Assembly: GCF_030581075.1 (NCBI RefSeq)
Contig: NZ_JAUQSW010000005.1
Coordinates: 186,001 to 250,000, forward strand
Length of the DNA stretch: 64,000 nucleotides
Source: Hymenobacter cheonanensis
GTDB lineage: Bacteria; Bacteroidota; Bacteroidia; Cytophagales; Hymenobacteraceae
Direction: 5' to 3'
Shown piece after piece: positions 53,340 to 63,600 of this stretch. The notes beneath the pieces were generated by a model, which worked only from the letters and a program-made list of their open reading frames with translations, had not been told where the DNA came from and made no database searches. Position numbers and translations under genes: made by a program. Numbering within the stretch: position 1 is the first letter of the stretch; each line of letters starts with the position of its first letter.

Positions 53340-55454
53340 ATGAAGACCCTTCCCCGCGACCTAAGCTGGCTGCGTTTTAATGCCCGTGTACTGCAAGAGG
53401 CGCAGTGCGCCACCGTGCCGCTGCTCGAGCGCCTCAAGTTTCTGGCCATCTTCTCGGCCAACCTCGACGAGTTTTTCAAGGTGCGGGTAGCCACGCTGCG
53501 GCGCCTGGTCAAGCTCAAGAAGAAAACCCGCGCCCAGCTGCCCCACGAGCGCCCCAAGCGCCTGCTGGCCGAGGTACTGGCCGAGGTGCACCGCCAGCAG
53601 GAGGCCTTTGGCCGCACTTTCCGCGAGGTGCTGCTGCCCGAGCTGCAAGCCGCCGGCATCCGGCTGCTCACGGCCGAGGAGCTTACCGACGACCAGTGCG
53701 ACTGGGTGAAAACTTACTTTGAGGAGAAGGTGCGCGACCTGCTCTCGCCAGTGGTGCTCGACGATACCCTGCACCAGCTTTTTCTGAAAGACCAGGCCGT
53801 GTACCTCACCTTCGACCTGACCCAGCCCCTGGCGGCGGGCAAAAAAAAGAAGGCCGGCGGCGAGCGCGTGGTGGTGATGGAGCTGCCGACCAAGCGCCAC
53901 GGCGGGCGCTTTGTGGCCCTGCCCGGCGGCGCAGGCACCGCCGCCGACCCGCACCTGGTGCTGTTTCTCGACGATGTGGTGCGGGCCGGGGCAGCTAGCC
54001 TCTTCCCGGGCTATGGGCAAGTGCAAGTGAATGCCGTGAAGCTGAGCCGCGATGCCGAGCTGGATATTGAGGAGGAAGTATCGGGCGATTTGATGGCCAA
54101 AATCAAGAGCAGCCTCGCCAAGCGCGCCACCGGCTACCCGGCCCGCCTGCTCTTCGACCCCGCCACGCCCAAGAGCGTCCTCAAAGCCATCAAGCAGAAA
54201 ACCGGCATCGAGGACGAGGAGCTGGTGGAAGGCAGCCGCTACCACAACTTCCGCGATTTTTTCGGCTTCCCCGACTTCGGGCGCCGCGACCTGCTGAACC
54301 CGGCCTGGCCCGAGCTGCCGCACCCCAGCCTGCCGCGCACCGGCCCGCTGCTGCCCGCCCTGGCCCGGCGCGACCACCTGCTGCACCCACCCTTCCAGAG
54401 CTTCGACGTGGTGCCGCGCCTGCTGCGCGAGGCCGCGCTAGACCCCCGCGTGAGTGCCATCAGCATCACGCTCTACCGCGTGGCGCCCAAAAGCGCCGTG
54501 GCCAAAGCCCTGCTCAAGGCCGTGAAAAACGGCAAGCAGGTAACCGTGGTGGTAGAGTTAAAAGCCCGCTTTGATGAGGAAAGCAACCTGCACTGGGCCG
54601 AAAAATTGCAGCGGGCCGGCGCGCACGTCATCTTCACGCCGCCCGAGCTTAAGTGCCACGCCAAGCTGCTGCTCATTACGCGCCGCGAGGAGAGCGACGA
54701 CCAAATTAGTGGCAGCCAGCCGCGCCGCTACGCTTACCTCAGCTCGGGCAATTTCAACGAGGCCACGGCGCACCTCTACGCCGACCACGGCCTGTTCACG
54801 ACTAGCCCCGAAATCACGGCTGAGGTCGACCAGGTATTCCGCTACTTCATTACGGGTGAGGAGCCTGGCCACCTGCACCACCTGCTCGTGGCGCCCTTCA
54901 CGCTGCGCAAGCAGCTGCTCAAGCTCATTGCCGCCGAGGCTAGCCGCGCCAAAAAAGGCGAAGCTGCCTACATTCTGCTGAAAGTAAACTCGCTGGAAGA
55001 CAGCGGCATGATAGCCGCGCTCTACGAGGCTAGCCAGGCCGGGGTGCGCATCGAGCTGCTCATCCGGGGCATCGGCTGCCTGGTGCCGGGCGAGCCGGGG
55101 CTGAGCGAAAACATCAGCCAGCGCGGCCTGCTGGACAGGTACCTGGAGCACGCCCGCATCTACGTGTTCGGCAACGGCGGCGCGGAAAAAGTGTACGTAT
55201 CGTCGGCCGACTGGATGGGCCGCAACCTTGACCGTCGCGTGGAAGTTGCCTTCCCGCTGCTCGATGATACGCTGCGCGCCGAAATCCGCCACCTGCTTGA
55301 CCTGGAGCGGGCCGACAACGTGAAGGCTCGTGACTTCAACAACAACTACTGCCTGCCCGCCGAGGGCCAGCCCCCGCTGCGCGCCCAGGAGGCCGAGCGG
55401 CAGTACCTGCAAAAGCTGGCGCGCCGACGCCGGGCAGTTAGCGCTAAATCTTAA
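53340..55454 (+). CDS. ppk1: polyphosphate kinase 1
   Basis: PPK1 builds inorganic polyphosphate from ATP at the inner membrane. It has 704 residues from ATG 53340 (MKTLPRDLSWLRFNARVLQE); the frame is open to 53235 but only this start gives the family's N-terminus. Other landmarks are FFKVRVATLRRL, HPPFQSFDVVPRLLREAALD, VELKARFDEESNLHWAEKLQ and the phosphorylated-His segment ELKCHAKLLLITRR (His about 440). GIGCLVPGEPGLSENI and the second PLD-like block ADWMGRNLDRRVEVAFPLLD follow. Polyphosphate serves stress resistance. Confidence 0.96.
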   Translation: MKTLPRDLSWLRFNARVLQEAQCATVPLLERLKFLAIFSANLDEFFKVRVATLRRLVKLKKKTRAQLPHERPKRLLAEVLAEVHRQQEAFGRTFREVLLPELQAAGIRLLTAEELTDDQCDWVKTYFEEKVRDLLSPVVLDDTLHQLFLKDQAVYLTFDLTQPLAAGKKKKAGGERVVVMELPTKRHGGRFVALPGGAGTAADPHLVLFLDDVVRAGAASLFPGYGQVQVNAVKLSRDAELDIEEEVSGDLMAKIKSSLAKRATGYPARLLFDPATPKSVLKAIKQKTGIEDEELVEGSRYHNFRDFFGFPDFGRRDLLNPAWPELPHPSLPRTGPLLPALARRDHLLHPPFQSFDVVPRLLREAALDPRVSAISITLYRVAPKSAVAKALLKAVKNGKQVTVVVELKARFDEESNLHWAEKLQRAGAHVIFTPPELKCHAKLLLITRREESDDQISGSQPRRYAYLSSGNFNEATAHLYADHGLFTTSPEITAEVDQVFRYFITGEEPGHLHHLLVAPFTLRKQLLKLIAAEASRAKKGEAAYILLKVNSLEDSGMIAALYEASQAGVRIELLIRGIGCLVPGEPGLSENISQRGLLDRYLEHARIYVFGNGGAEKVYVSSADWMGRNLDRRVEVAFPLLDDTLRAEIRHLLDLERADNVKARDFNNNYCLPAEGQPPLRAQEAERQYLQKLARRRRAVSAKS

Positions 55455-55643
55455 AGTTTAGATGGTTAGCCAGAGAAGTTTAGCGCGTTTATGGAACTGT
55501 GCTTATACTACCTGTCAAGGTGCTTTATGCCTCCCCTGGCAATGAGAAGCTAGTGCTTCGTCTCGATGCTGTGCTGGTATTATTAAAGGAAGGCCCTTAA
55601 TACGCTATCCTAAAATAGGAACCATAACCCATCTTCTAGCCCC

Positions 55644-55718
55644 CTTTGTAAAGAAAAGCTGCTTTCCTTTACAAAGGGGGCAATGCTTTGTAAAGAAAAG
55701 CTGCTTTCCTTTACAAAG
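55644..55718. repeat. two tandem 33-bp near-palindromes upstream of the Fic gene
   Basis: The 302-bp gap after ppk1 holds no gene that I can see, but it has two identical 33-bp copies at 55644-55676 and 55686-55718, 9 bp apart. Each runs CTTTGTAAAG...CTTTACAAAG and is almost its own reverse complement. The second copy ends 38 bp before the Fic start codon. They could be operators for autoregulation, terminator-like structures after ppk1, or copies of an interspersed repeat. Confidence 0.88.
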
Positions 55719-55756
55719 CCGATTGCACAGGCACTTCGTGCAAGCGGTCACCCTGT

Positions 55757-56821
55757 ATGCAGCCAACCTGGCAACCCGACCTGCTACCACCCGCCGCCGA
55801 CCTGGAAACGCGGGCTGTCCTGAAAAAGCTACCCGCCGCCCGAGCGGCCTTAGCGGAGTTGAAAGGTATTGCTGCCACTATTCCCAACGAAAGTATTCTG
55901 CTGGACACCCTCCCGTTGCAGGAGGCCAAAGACAGCTCAGCCGTTGAAAACATTATCACCACGCATGATGAGTTATTCCAAGCAGAAGTACAAGTGGCCG
56001 AAAGCCATTCTTCGAAGGAAGTGCAGCGCTACGCTGCCGCGCTTCGGCTAGGTGTGGGCTTAGTGCGCCAGTACGGCTTCTTGAGCGTGAATCATCTGGC
56101 TCAGATTCAGCAGCAGCTGGAGCAGAACAATGCGGGCTACCGCCGCCAGCCCGGCACCACGCTTAAAAACCAGCGTGGAGAAATCGTGTACACTCCGCCG
56201 CAGGACAACGATACGATTATGCGCCTGATGGGTAACCTGGAGCAATACCTCAACGATGACACCTTGAGCGACGCCGACCCCCTGGTGAAAATGGCCGTGC
56301 TGCATTTCCAGTTCGAAAGCATCCACCCGTTCTATGATGGCAATGGCCGCACCGGCCGTATCCTTAATATTTTGTACCTGGTGCTGAAAGGCCTGCTCGA
56401 TATTCCGGTACTGTACCTAAGCCGCTTTATCATTCGCAACAAAGCCGATTACTATCAGCACCTGCAAGCAGTGCGCGACACGGGCGAATGGGAGCCATGG
56501 CTGCTCTACCTCCTCACGGGCGTAGAGCAGACGGCCCGCGAAAGCATCGTCCTTATCGGCGAAATGCGCCAGCTGATGCAGCACACGAAGCAGCAGCTGC
56601 GAGGCTACAAGTTTTACAGCCAGGATTTGCTCAACAACTTATTTCGCCACCCCTACACCCGCATCGAGTTTTTGCAGGCCGAGCTAAAAGTGAGCCGCCC
56701 CACTGCCTCGTCCTACCTCAACCAGCTGGCCGCCGATGGCGTGCTGGTGAAGCACCGCCTCGTAACGGCCAACTACTACGTCAACCAGCCGCTGTTTGAG
56801 TTGCTGGCGCGGCTGGGGTAG
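55757..56821 (+). CDS. Fic-family AMP-transferase with N-terminal inhibitory motif and C-terminal winged helix
   Basis: This is a 354-residue class II Fic protein. The Fic core motif HPFYDGNGRTGR is complete at about 189-200, so transfer of AMP from ATP to a target hydroxyl is predicted. The inhibitory helix is in the same chain: S60, E64 and N65 of SSAVEN fit the (S/T)xxxE(G/N) rule, so the enzyme should be self-restrained. YTPPQDNDTIMRLMGNLEQY is the flap-side region. The C-terminus (about 295-345, RIEFLQAELKVSRPTASSYL, then NQLAADGVLVKHR) is a winged helix. It may bind the tandem palindromes upstream; its target protein is unknown. Confidence 0.92.
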   Translation: MQPTWQPDLLPPAADLETRAVLKKLPAARAALAELKGIAATIPNESILLDTLPLQEAKDSSAVENIITTHDELFQAEVQVAESHSSKEVQRYAAALRLGVGLVRQYGFLSVNHLAQIQQQLEQNNAGYRRQPGTTLKNQRGEIVYTPPQDNDTIMRLMGNLEQYLNDDTLSDADPLVKMAVLHFQFESIHPFYDGNGRTGRILNILYLVLKGLLDIPVLYLSRFIIRNKADYYQHLQAVRDTGEWEPWLLYLLTGVEQTARESIVLIGEMRQLMQHTKQQLRGYKFYSQDLLNNLFRHPYTRIEFLQAELKVSRPTASSYLNQLAADGVLVKHRLVTANYYVNQPLFELLARLG

Positions 56822-56863
56822 CAGGTAGTGATACTATCTTACTACTCTTACCTATTAAATCTT

Positions 56864-57838
56864 ATGGCCAAGAAATATCAGGTTTTCATCAGTTCAACGT
56901 TCGACGACCTTAAGGAGCACCGCGACGCAGTAGTAAAGGCCGTGCTTCAACTCGGCCACTTGCCGGTAGGCATGGAGATGTTCAACGCTGGCGACCAAAC
57001 CCAGTGGGAAACCATCAAAAGTTACATAGACAGCTCTGACTACTACCTCGTGGTGCTCGCCCACCGTTACGGCTCCAGAGACCCCGTTAGTGGCTTGAGC
57101 TATACAGAAACGGAATATGATTACGCTGGGGCAAAGGGCATTCCGCGTCTGGGCTTTGTGATTGATAAAGCCGCAACGTGGCCAGTTGATATGGTAGAAG
57201 CAAAAGCCAAAAAGAAGCTGGATGACTTTAAAAAGAAGGTTGGCAAGGCTCGCGTTATCAAGTTTTAGGATACACTTGATAAGTTAGCTTATCATGTATC
57301 GCTTTCGCTAGGTAATGAAATCGCCATTAATCCACGTACTGGGTGGGTGCGGGCTACAGAGGCGGCTAGCCCACATGTGGCAGAGGAATTAGCGCGATTA
57401 AGCAAGGAAAATAAACAGTTGCAAATCGAGCTTTTTAAATTTCAAGAAAGTAATCCCTTAGAAAACTTGATAAGGCTTATGAAAAATAATCCTGTTAAAG
57501 TAGTCTTTGATATTGACAACAGTATCGTATTGAAAGATATTTTTGAAATAGCCTGCGACCTGCTACCGGATGCGACTTCTTTCGGGATTGCTAATAGGGT
57601 TGCAAAAGATAAGAGACTTGATAGAGAACAGTGGTATGATTTTATGGGAGTGGCAGAAGAAGCATTAGAGGAGCTGCAGCGTTTAGGCATCATGAATAAC
57701 CTTGATTATGTAACTAAACAACGTCATGATGTTAGTGGCAATTCGGTTTATCAGGTGAAATTATGGAAACTTACCGAAAGAGGAACACAGCTTTATACTC
57801 TGTTGAAATATACTAGTGCCAGCCAACCTGATTTATAA
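56864..57838 (+). pseudogene. DUF4062 domain gene interrupted by one in-frame TAG
   Basis: From ATG 56864 the first 134 codons encode a DUF4062 domain (MAKKYQVFISSTFDDLKEHR, MEMFNAGDQTQWETIKSYID, YTETEYDYAGAKGIPRLGFV), a fold often found at the N-terminus of bacterial NTPase and effector-type proteins. TAG at 57266-57268 stops it after ARVIKF. The same frame then runs open for 189 codons to TAA 57836-57838 and reads as natural continuation: DTLDKLAYHVSLSLGNEIAI, then NPRTGWVRA, a coiled coil (LARLSKENKQLQIELFKF) and a winged-helix-like end. A TGG (Trp) to TAG change would explain it. It is AT-rich in the second half, unlike its neighbours. Alternatives are recoding, two separate proteins, or a sequencing error. 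Confidence 0.75.
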
Positions 57839-57888
57839 TGAGCCCGCTCCTAACTAAGTAGAAAAGCCGAGAAGTCTGGTCATACATA

Positions 57889-57921
57889 AAGCCCCAGCCG
57901 CTACGCTGGCAGCCGGGGCTT
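57889..57921. terminator. hairpin terminator between the DUF4062 gene and the decayed gene
   Basis: Arms 57889-57898 and 57912-57921 pair with one mismatch (AAGCCCC / GGGGCTT core) and are followed by TCTTGTTT. It serves convergent units. Confidence 0.6.
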
Positions 57922-57938
57922 CTTGTTTCTAGTAGTGA

Positions 57939-58512
57939 CTACTTCGCGGCGGTCACCAGGCTAGCCGGATTCGCCCCATACTCCGCATCCACAAGCACCC
58001 GCACCTGCTCATGGGCAGCTACCAACTCAGGCGGGGTGCTAGCCAGGTTGGGCACGCGCACGTCGGGGCGGGTGAGGGCCTAGCGGGCTTCGGCCAGGTG
58101 CTGCACGGCGGCTTCGCGCAGGAGGCTGCCGCTGGCTATCTGCTGGCGCGGGGTGTCGAGTAGGGATTGAGGCATTCGTGCAGGGCTTGCAGGTGGGCGG
58201 TGGTCACCAGTTCTTGGCCAACGCGGTGGCCAGGGAATGGGCCGTGGCGCAGAGATTTTCGAGGGGGCTACTTGGGCCGCGCATGTCATCGAGGCCCGAG
58301 CGGGTGTAAGCAGCGGGGGCCAGGTCGGCGTGGCTGCCTTCGAGGTAAAGCGCCTTCAGGCCCTGCACCACGAGCATGGCTGCGTTGCGGATGGCCATCT
58401 CAACCTGGCCTTTGGCCTCGGTATATCCCCGGCTGCCTTTATGGTTGCGGGTGTTTTCGGAGAAAAAATAGCAGGGCAGCAGTTTTGGCAGACCTTTTTC
58501 TAAGTAGGGCAC
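57939..58512 (-). pseudogene. decayed gene of unknown function
   Basis: Reading on the minus strand, ATG 58512 opens a 102-residue frame (MPYLEKGLPKLLPCYFFSEN ... LATALAKNW) that stops at 58204. Protein-like sequence continues in another frame (ELVTTAHLQALHECLNP), then shifts again near 58170 (SLLDTPRQQIASGSLLREAA, VQHLAEAR). It meets an in-frame TAG near 58081 and runs on as ALTRPDVRVPNLASTPPELV to a TAG at 57939. At least two frameshifts and one nonsense codon are needed to rebuild it. I recognise no family. The codon pattern is host-like, so this looks like a resident gene in decay. Confidence 0.6.
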
Positions 58513-58529
58513 TATTACTCCTCACTTCC

Positions 58530-59651
58530 TTAGCGCCGCACGCCGGCCTTCTCCAGCAGCTTGCGCGGGGGCACGGCAAAGAGTTCGAGGCTTAGGTAGG
58601 GCGCGCCGCCCAGCCGGGTACGAATGATGCGCTCGCGGTCGGCATTGGTGCGGTCGAAGGCATCGAAGGCGTAGTTGTAGCGGTAGCCGGCCTCGGCCCC
58701 TAGCCACAGAAATGACAGCAGCTCGCGCTCCCAGCGCCCGCGAAACTTGACCTCGGTTTCGCGCAGCTCCAGGGTAGTCAGCGTCTGGCGGTCGGGGCGG
58801 GCGAGGGGCTGGCGAAGGTTCACAATGTAGTTGAAGCCATCGACCGAGTAGCCGGCGTAGAAGATGGAGCGCTCGGAGGCGTTGTAGCGGGCCGTGACGC
58901 GGGCCGGAAACAGCGCCTCCACGCCCCAGCGGTCGTTGAAGGTGCGGTTGTAGATAATGGCCGGGTACAAGCTCAGCCGCCCAAACGTGTAGCCGTACTG
59001 AAAGCCCACGCCCCACGAAAAGCGCGGGCTGCGCTTCCAGCCATAAAAGGCCTCGGCCGAGTAGCGCAGGTAGTTGGTGGTGCGCAGGTCGCCGCCCGAG
59101 TTGTAGTCGCCGGCCAGCTCGCCTTTCACCCTAGCCAAGTACCAGTGCACCGCATCGACGGGCCGGATGATAGCCACCTGCGCGCCGGTGCTCTTAAGAC
59201 CCTTGTTTTCGATGTTGTCGAACAGCTCGTAGTTGCTGGGCACCGTCCGGAATTGAAACTCCTCGCGGTCGTAATTCAGCCCCACGATAATTTTGAGGTG
59301 CGGCCGGTTCCAGGCCGGAATGTAGCCTTTGATGGTGAGGCGGGCATTTTTGGTGGCGTCCGTCTCGTAGTTGGCCACGCCCGGCACCTCGCCCGTGGCG
59401 CTCACCCGAAAGGTGGGCATCCGCTCGTAGCGCACGATGATGCCCTTGCTAGGCCCCATGCCCAGCACCGAGGGGTTGGCAAACTGCTGCTTGTCGCGCA
59501 GGTCGGCCGCGCCGCGCGCCGTGTCGAGGGCCGTTGGTGCCGGCGCCGGGTAAATGCGGGGCACATCCTGAGCGCGGGCCTGCATTGCTAGGGCAAGCAA
59601 GCTGGGGAGGAGATAGCCTTTAAGGCAGAAGCAGGTAGTGTAGCGTGGCAT
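58530..59651 (-). CDS. DUF6268-type outer-membrane beta-barrel protein
   Basis: This is a 373-residue protein with a signal peptide (LLPSLLALAMQARAQ, to about 28). The rest is a series of amphipathic strands rich in Tyr and Arg (TIKGYIPAWNRPHLKIIVGL, VGFQYGYTFGRLSLYPAIIY, EAGYRYNYAFDAF), fitting the DUF6268 outer-membrane beta-barrel family. Opening and start-region residues SKGIIVRYERMPTF also fit. There is no plug or enzymatic motif. It lies 95 bp downstream of the FkbM gene on the same strand. Transport or adhesion is possible; the role is unknown. Confidence 0.75.
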   Translation of the reverse strand: MPRYTTCFCLKGYLLPSLLALAMQARAQDVPRIYPAPAPTALDTARGAADLRDKQQFANPSVLGMGPSKGIIVRYERMPTFRVSATGEVPGVANYETDATKNARLTIKGYIPAWNRPHLKIIVGLNYDREEFQFRTVPSNYELFDNIENKGLKSTGAQVAIIRPVDAVHWYLARVKGELAGDYNSGGDLRTTNYLRYSAEAFYGWKRSPRFSWGVGFQYGYTFGRLSLYPAIIYNRTFNDRWGVEALFPARVTARYNASERSIFYAGYSVDGFNYIVNLRQPLARPDRQTLTTLELRETEVKFRGRWERELLSFLWLGAEAGYRYNYAFDAFDRTNADRERIIRTRLGGAPYLSLELFAVPPRKLLEKAGVRR

Positions 59652-59746
59652 AGGCAGGCCAAAGTCCCGCCAAGCGCGGGGCCGGCCTGCTTACGTGAAT
59701 ATCTGATGAATGGCTGCCTCAGTCTTGCCATTGCATCACCAAGAAG

Positions 59747-60595
59747 CTAGGCCGGGGCAAATGGCAAAAAAACCACGTTGTGAAAGCCCTCCGGTGAGGC
59801 CGGCTGGGGGTGCAGGCTGCCATCGGCCTGCACGTAGTGGGGCACGTAGCCAAAGGCGGCCAGCCACTGGCCAATAGCTGCCGCCGACTGGCCGGTGCCC
59901 GCCAGAATAGTTGGCTCCAGCTCTAGCAGCAGGGCGGGCCGCAGGGTGGCCAGCAGGTGCGTCATGCCCTGCAGGGCCAGCCACTCGGCCCCTTCAATAT
60001 CCATCTTGACGAGGCGCACGGCCGGCCAACCGCTGGTGTAAGCATCCAGGGTGGTGGCCTCTACGGTGATGGGGGCGTGTAGCTCGTCGGTGTAGGCGTA
60101 GAGCGAGGCCATGCCCGAATTGCCGGCCGGGGGTAGGTACAGGGCCACCGGGCCAGGCGCACTGCCCACGGCCAGCTCTGCCACGGTAATGTTGGCCAGG
60201 TTGTTAAGGGCAATTTGCTGGCGCAGGCGCGCGGCCGTGGCGGGCACCGGCTCGAAGGCGTAAACCCGGCCTAGCGGCCCCACCCGCTGCGCGGCCACCA
60301 GGCTATAGAGGCCAATATTGGCGCCCACATCCAGAAAAACATCGCCCGGCCGCAGGTAGCTTTCCAGAAAAAGCAGCCCGCGCTCTTCGTAAGAGCCTAA
60401 GAAGTAGATGTGCTGCTGAATCCAGTCGGCTAGCTCCAGGTTTAGCCGCAGGCCGGGCCGGAACGCCACGGTTTTGTGCACACCGTCGAACAGCCGCCAC
60501 GGGGCAAACAAGCGCTTGTAGAAGCCATAGTAGCGGGCGCGTAGGGCCGGCACCCGAAACAACTGCCGAAAGCCCGCGGCCAGAAGGTGCTTCAT
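59747..60595 (-). CDS. FkbM-family SAM-dependent methyltransferase
   Basis: This is a 282-residue Rossmann-fold methyltransferase. The SAM-binding motif is VFLDVGANIGLYSLVAAQRV (about 89-108), followed by VYAFEPVPATAARLRQQIAL, NNLANITVAELAVG and VRLVKMDIEGAEWLALQG, the family's conserved D-I-E-G-A-E block. FkbM-type enzymes methylate hydroxyls on sugars, lipids or natural products. The gene is 42 bp downstream of the large phosphoesterase/barrel gene on the same strand and is probably co-transcribed with it. Confidence 0.92.
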   Translation of the reverse strand: MKHLLAAGFRQLFRVPALRARYYGFYKRLFAPWRLFDGVHKTVAFRPGLRLNLELADWIQQHIYFLGSYEERGLLFLESYLRPGDVFLDVGANIGLYSLVAAQRVGPLGRVYAFEPVPATAARLRQQIALNNLANITVAELAVGSAPGPVALYLPPAGNSGMASLYAYTDELHAPITVEATTLDAYTSGWPAVRLVKMDIEGAEWLALQGMTHLLATLRPALLLELEPTILAGTGQSAAAIGQWLAAFGYVPHYVQADGSLHPQPASPEGFHNVVFLPFAPA

Positions 60596-60637
60596 ACGGA
60601 GCAGAAATAGGCATGGGCCGCGCGGCCCACGCGGCGC

Positions 60638-63600
60638 CTAGAACAGGAAATCGAACCCCACATACACCAGCTTTTCCTCGCCCACCGAATAAGTGACGTT
60701 GATAACCGTGGCGTCGAGAATATTGACGAAGGCGCCGCCGCCGAAGCCGGTGTGGAAGGCTTGCAGGCCGCTGCGCGTGTCAACGCCCGAGTACACGCGG
60801 CCCGCATCGGCCAGGCCCATCACGCCGAAGGTGCCGGGAAAGAGGTAGGCATTGAACTTGAACAGGTGCAGGCGGGCCTCAAAGTTGGCGTAGAGCGCGT
60901 CGCGGCCCGCATAGCGGGTGCGGCGGTAGCCCCGCAGGTTGGTGGTGCCCCCAAGCGTGTTGGCCTGGTAAAAGCGGTAGTCGCCGATGTTATGCTGCCA
61001 GCCCACGCGCCCGGCGTAGGTGATGCGGAACGGGAAGTTGGGCGTGAGGTAGGCCTTCAGCTCCGAAGAAATGCGGCCAAAGGTGAGCTGCTCGCCGTTG
61101 AGCTGGAAGTTGTACTGCGCCTCGTTGTGCCACTGAATACCGATGCGCGGGTCTTTGGGCGTCGACTGCGCGCCGAAATTGAGGTACACCAGGCCGCCCA
61201 GGTAGGTATTGGCCTGAAAGTCGGAATTGCGGATGCCGAAGCGGCGGTTTTCGAGCCCCGCCCCAATGCTGTCCTTGATAACTGTCCCAATCTGGTCGTC
61301 CATCACTCGGAAGCGCTCGAACTGCGGCCCCACGCCAAACGTGCCGAAGCTGAAGAGCTTGCGCTCGAAGGTGGGGGCAATGTAGAGGCGGTCGAAGCGC
61401 ACGCGGTAGGCGCTGTTTACCGAGCGGTTGGTGGGGTTGTCCTCGTGCTCGACGGCATAGTTCTGGGTGTTGTTGCCGATGCCGAAGAAGTTGTAGAGCA
61501 GCTGCGGGCCGTAGTATTGGGCCGCCACGTGCAGGTCAGTTTTGCCGCCGAATACGCTCGTAAACTGCCCCACGTAGCGCAGGTTGTAGGCCCCGCTGCG
61601 GGCCGGCGCAATATTGGCCGTCAGGCTTTGCTCCGAGCCGAAGGGCTCGCGTCGGAAGGCATAGCGCCGGTGCGTAACGCCGCCCCCTAGCAGCAGGCCA
61701 TCATCAATGTTATAGCCAAAAAACAGCGCCGGCCCGGTGTAATTGAGGCGGTAGTCCTTGAGGTCGAAGCGGTGCGGGTGGTCGTAGCGGCTCACGTCTA
61801 CGCCGGGCTCGAGGCGCAGGCGCGCCTCGCCCAGGCGGTTCTGGATGACGTTGCCGGTGTCGGCATCGTAAATCTGGGTGCGGTGCCGGATGCCCGCCAC
61901 CCGCGAGTTGTCGATGATGGTATCGCGCCCGGTGCCCCCGATAATGCGGATTTTGTGGCCCTGACGCTCGTCGCCGCTCAGGTCATACACATCCTGCCCG
62001 CTGATGCCGTAGAGGCGAATCTCGTCCGTCACGCGGTCGAAGGTGCGGTCGTACAGCACCTTGGTCAGCTGGCCTTTCTTGCTGATTTTCTGCATCACCA
62101 CGCGGGTGTGGTGGTCGGGCAGGCGCGTTACCGTAAACTTCTCGCGCTTTTGCGAGCCGCGCACTTCCACAATGTCGCTCATTACATCCGAGTACTTGCG
62201 GGCCACGTCGGGCAGCAGGTCGCGGCGGCTCTTGAGCTTGGCCACAATTTCGGCGCCGTGCTCGGCATAAATCTGGCTAGGCCACTTGTCGCGGAAAGCC
62301 TTTTCGATAACGGCATCGGTGAGCTGGGCCTTCATAATCTCGGCCTGCTTCACCCATTCTTCGCGGCTCACGCCGCTCAGGTACAGGCGGTCGTTCGAGA
62401 GGCCGGTCTGGTTGAGGCCTTTGTAGTCGCCGTAGTCGTAGCCGAAGTTTTGGAAGTTGCGCACCGCAAACTTTTTGGAAATCAAGGTCGGCAGCACGCC
62501 ATCGCCCTTGAAGAAGGCAATATCGCGGTCTTCGGGCACGGCGGTGTAAATCTTGTCGCCGTCGTCGGTTTTGCGCTGGGCCCAGCGCCACTGGTCCTCG
62601 TGGCGGTCCCAGTCGCCAATCCACATATCAAACAGGCGCGAGCGGGCAAAGGCCGGTTGGTCGACCTGGTTGTCGTTGTCCTCCAGCAGGTTTTCGAGCA
62701 TCTTATCGGTGCTCACCAGCTTCTTGGCGTAGCCTAGCGAAGCATCGGTATCCTGGCTTCCTTTGGCATCTTCTTCGAGCGCGGCGGGCGTGTTGGCAAA
62801 GCGCTGCTGATACTGCCCGAGCGCGGGGTCGTTGGGGATGTAAACGTAGCGCGGGTTGGTGTGCAGGATGCCGGCCGCCGTGGCCAGCGGCGGCAGCACA
62901 AACGAGGCGTAGGGGTGCTGGGCCGAAATCTGGTCTTGCAGCACGGCCCGGGCCAGCCCGGTGCGGAAGTTCTCGGGCAGCACGGCGGCGGGGTCCTTGT
63001 CGATGCCACGCACGGTGTAGTAGTAGCCATCCTCGTTGCGCACCTTCAGCGAGGCCGTTTGCTTGCCGCCGCCCGTTTTGTAGGGCACTAGTCCGCCCTC
63101 GGCAGTCTTGATGTCGAGCACCGGAAACTTCACCGGCGTGGCCCACTCGCGGCGGTAGTGCTCGCCCAGCAGCCAGTTGTGAAACTTGCCGTGCTGGTTG
63201 TAGCTAGGGTTGACGGCTACCGTCACGGTGCTGTCTTGGTAGTCGGGGCGGCGCTCGGCCGAGGTCACCACGGGCGCGCCGGTGGGCTGGTTGGGCGTGC
63301 CGGTCGAGGCGGCGTTTTCGAGGTCGTCGCGGCTCTGGTTGCCCTTCACGGTTTGGGCGGTGCCGGCCGGGGCGCGGGTGCCCTGCACGGGGCCGGCGTC
63401 GGGCTTGGTGGTGTTCACGGCGCCGCCGGGGCCTTTGCCCGCGCTAGCCACCCCGCCGCGGCCCAGGTCGGCATACACCTGCTGGCGATACACGCGGCGG
63501 GCCGTCTGGCCCTTGTCGGCATCGCTCGGAATGAAATATTCGACCCACACCTGGCCGTCGTCGTAGTAATTGAGCCTGGCGAAGCCTTTTTCCTTGTCCG

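Noticed and set aside
55644..55718. CRISPR array
   Set aside because: Only two copies, each nearly palindromic over its full length, with a 9-bp spacer and no cas gene nearby.
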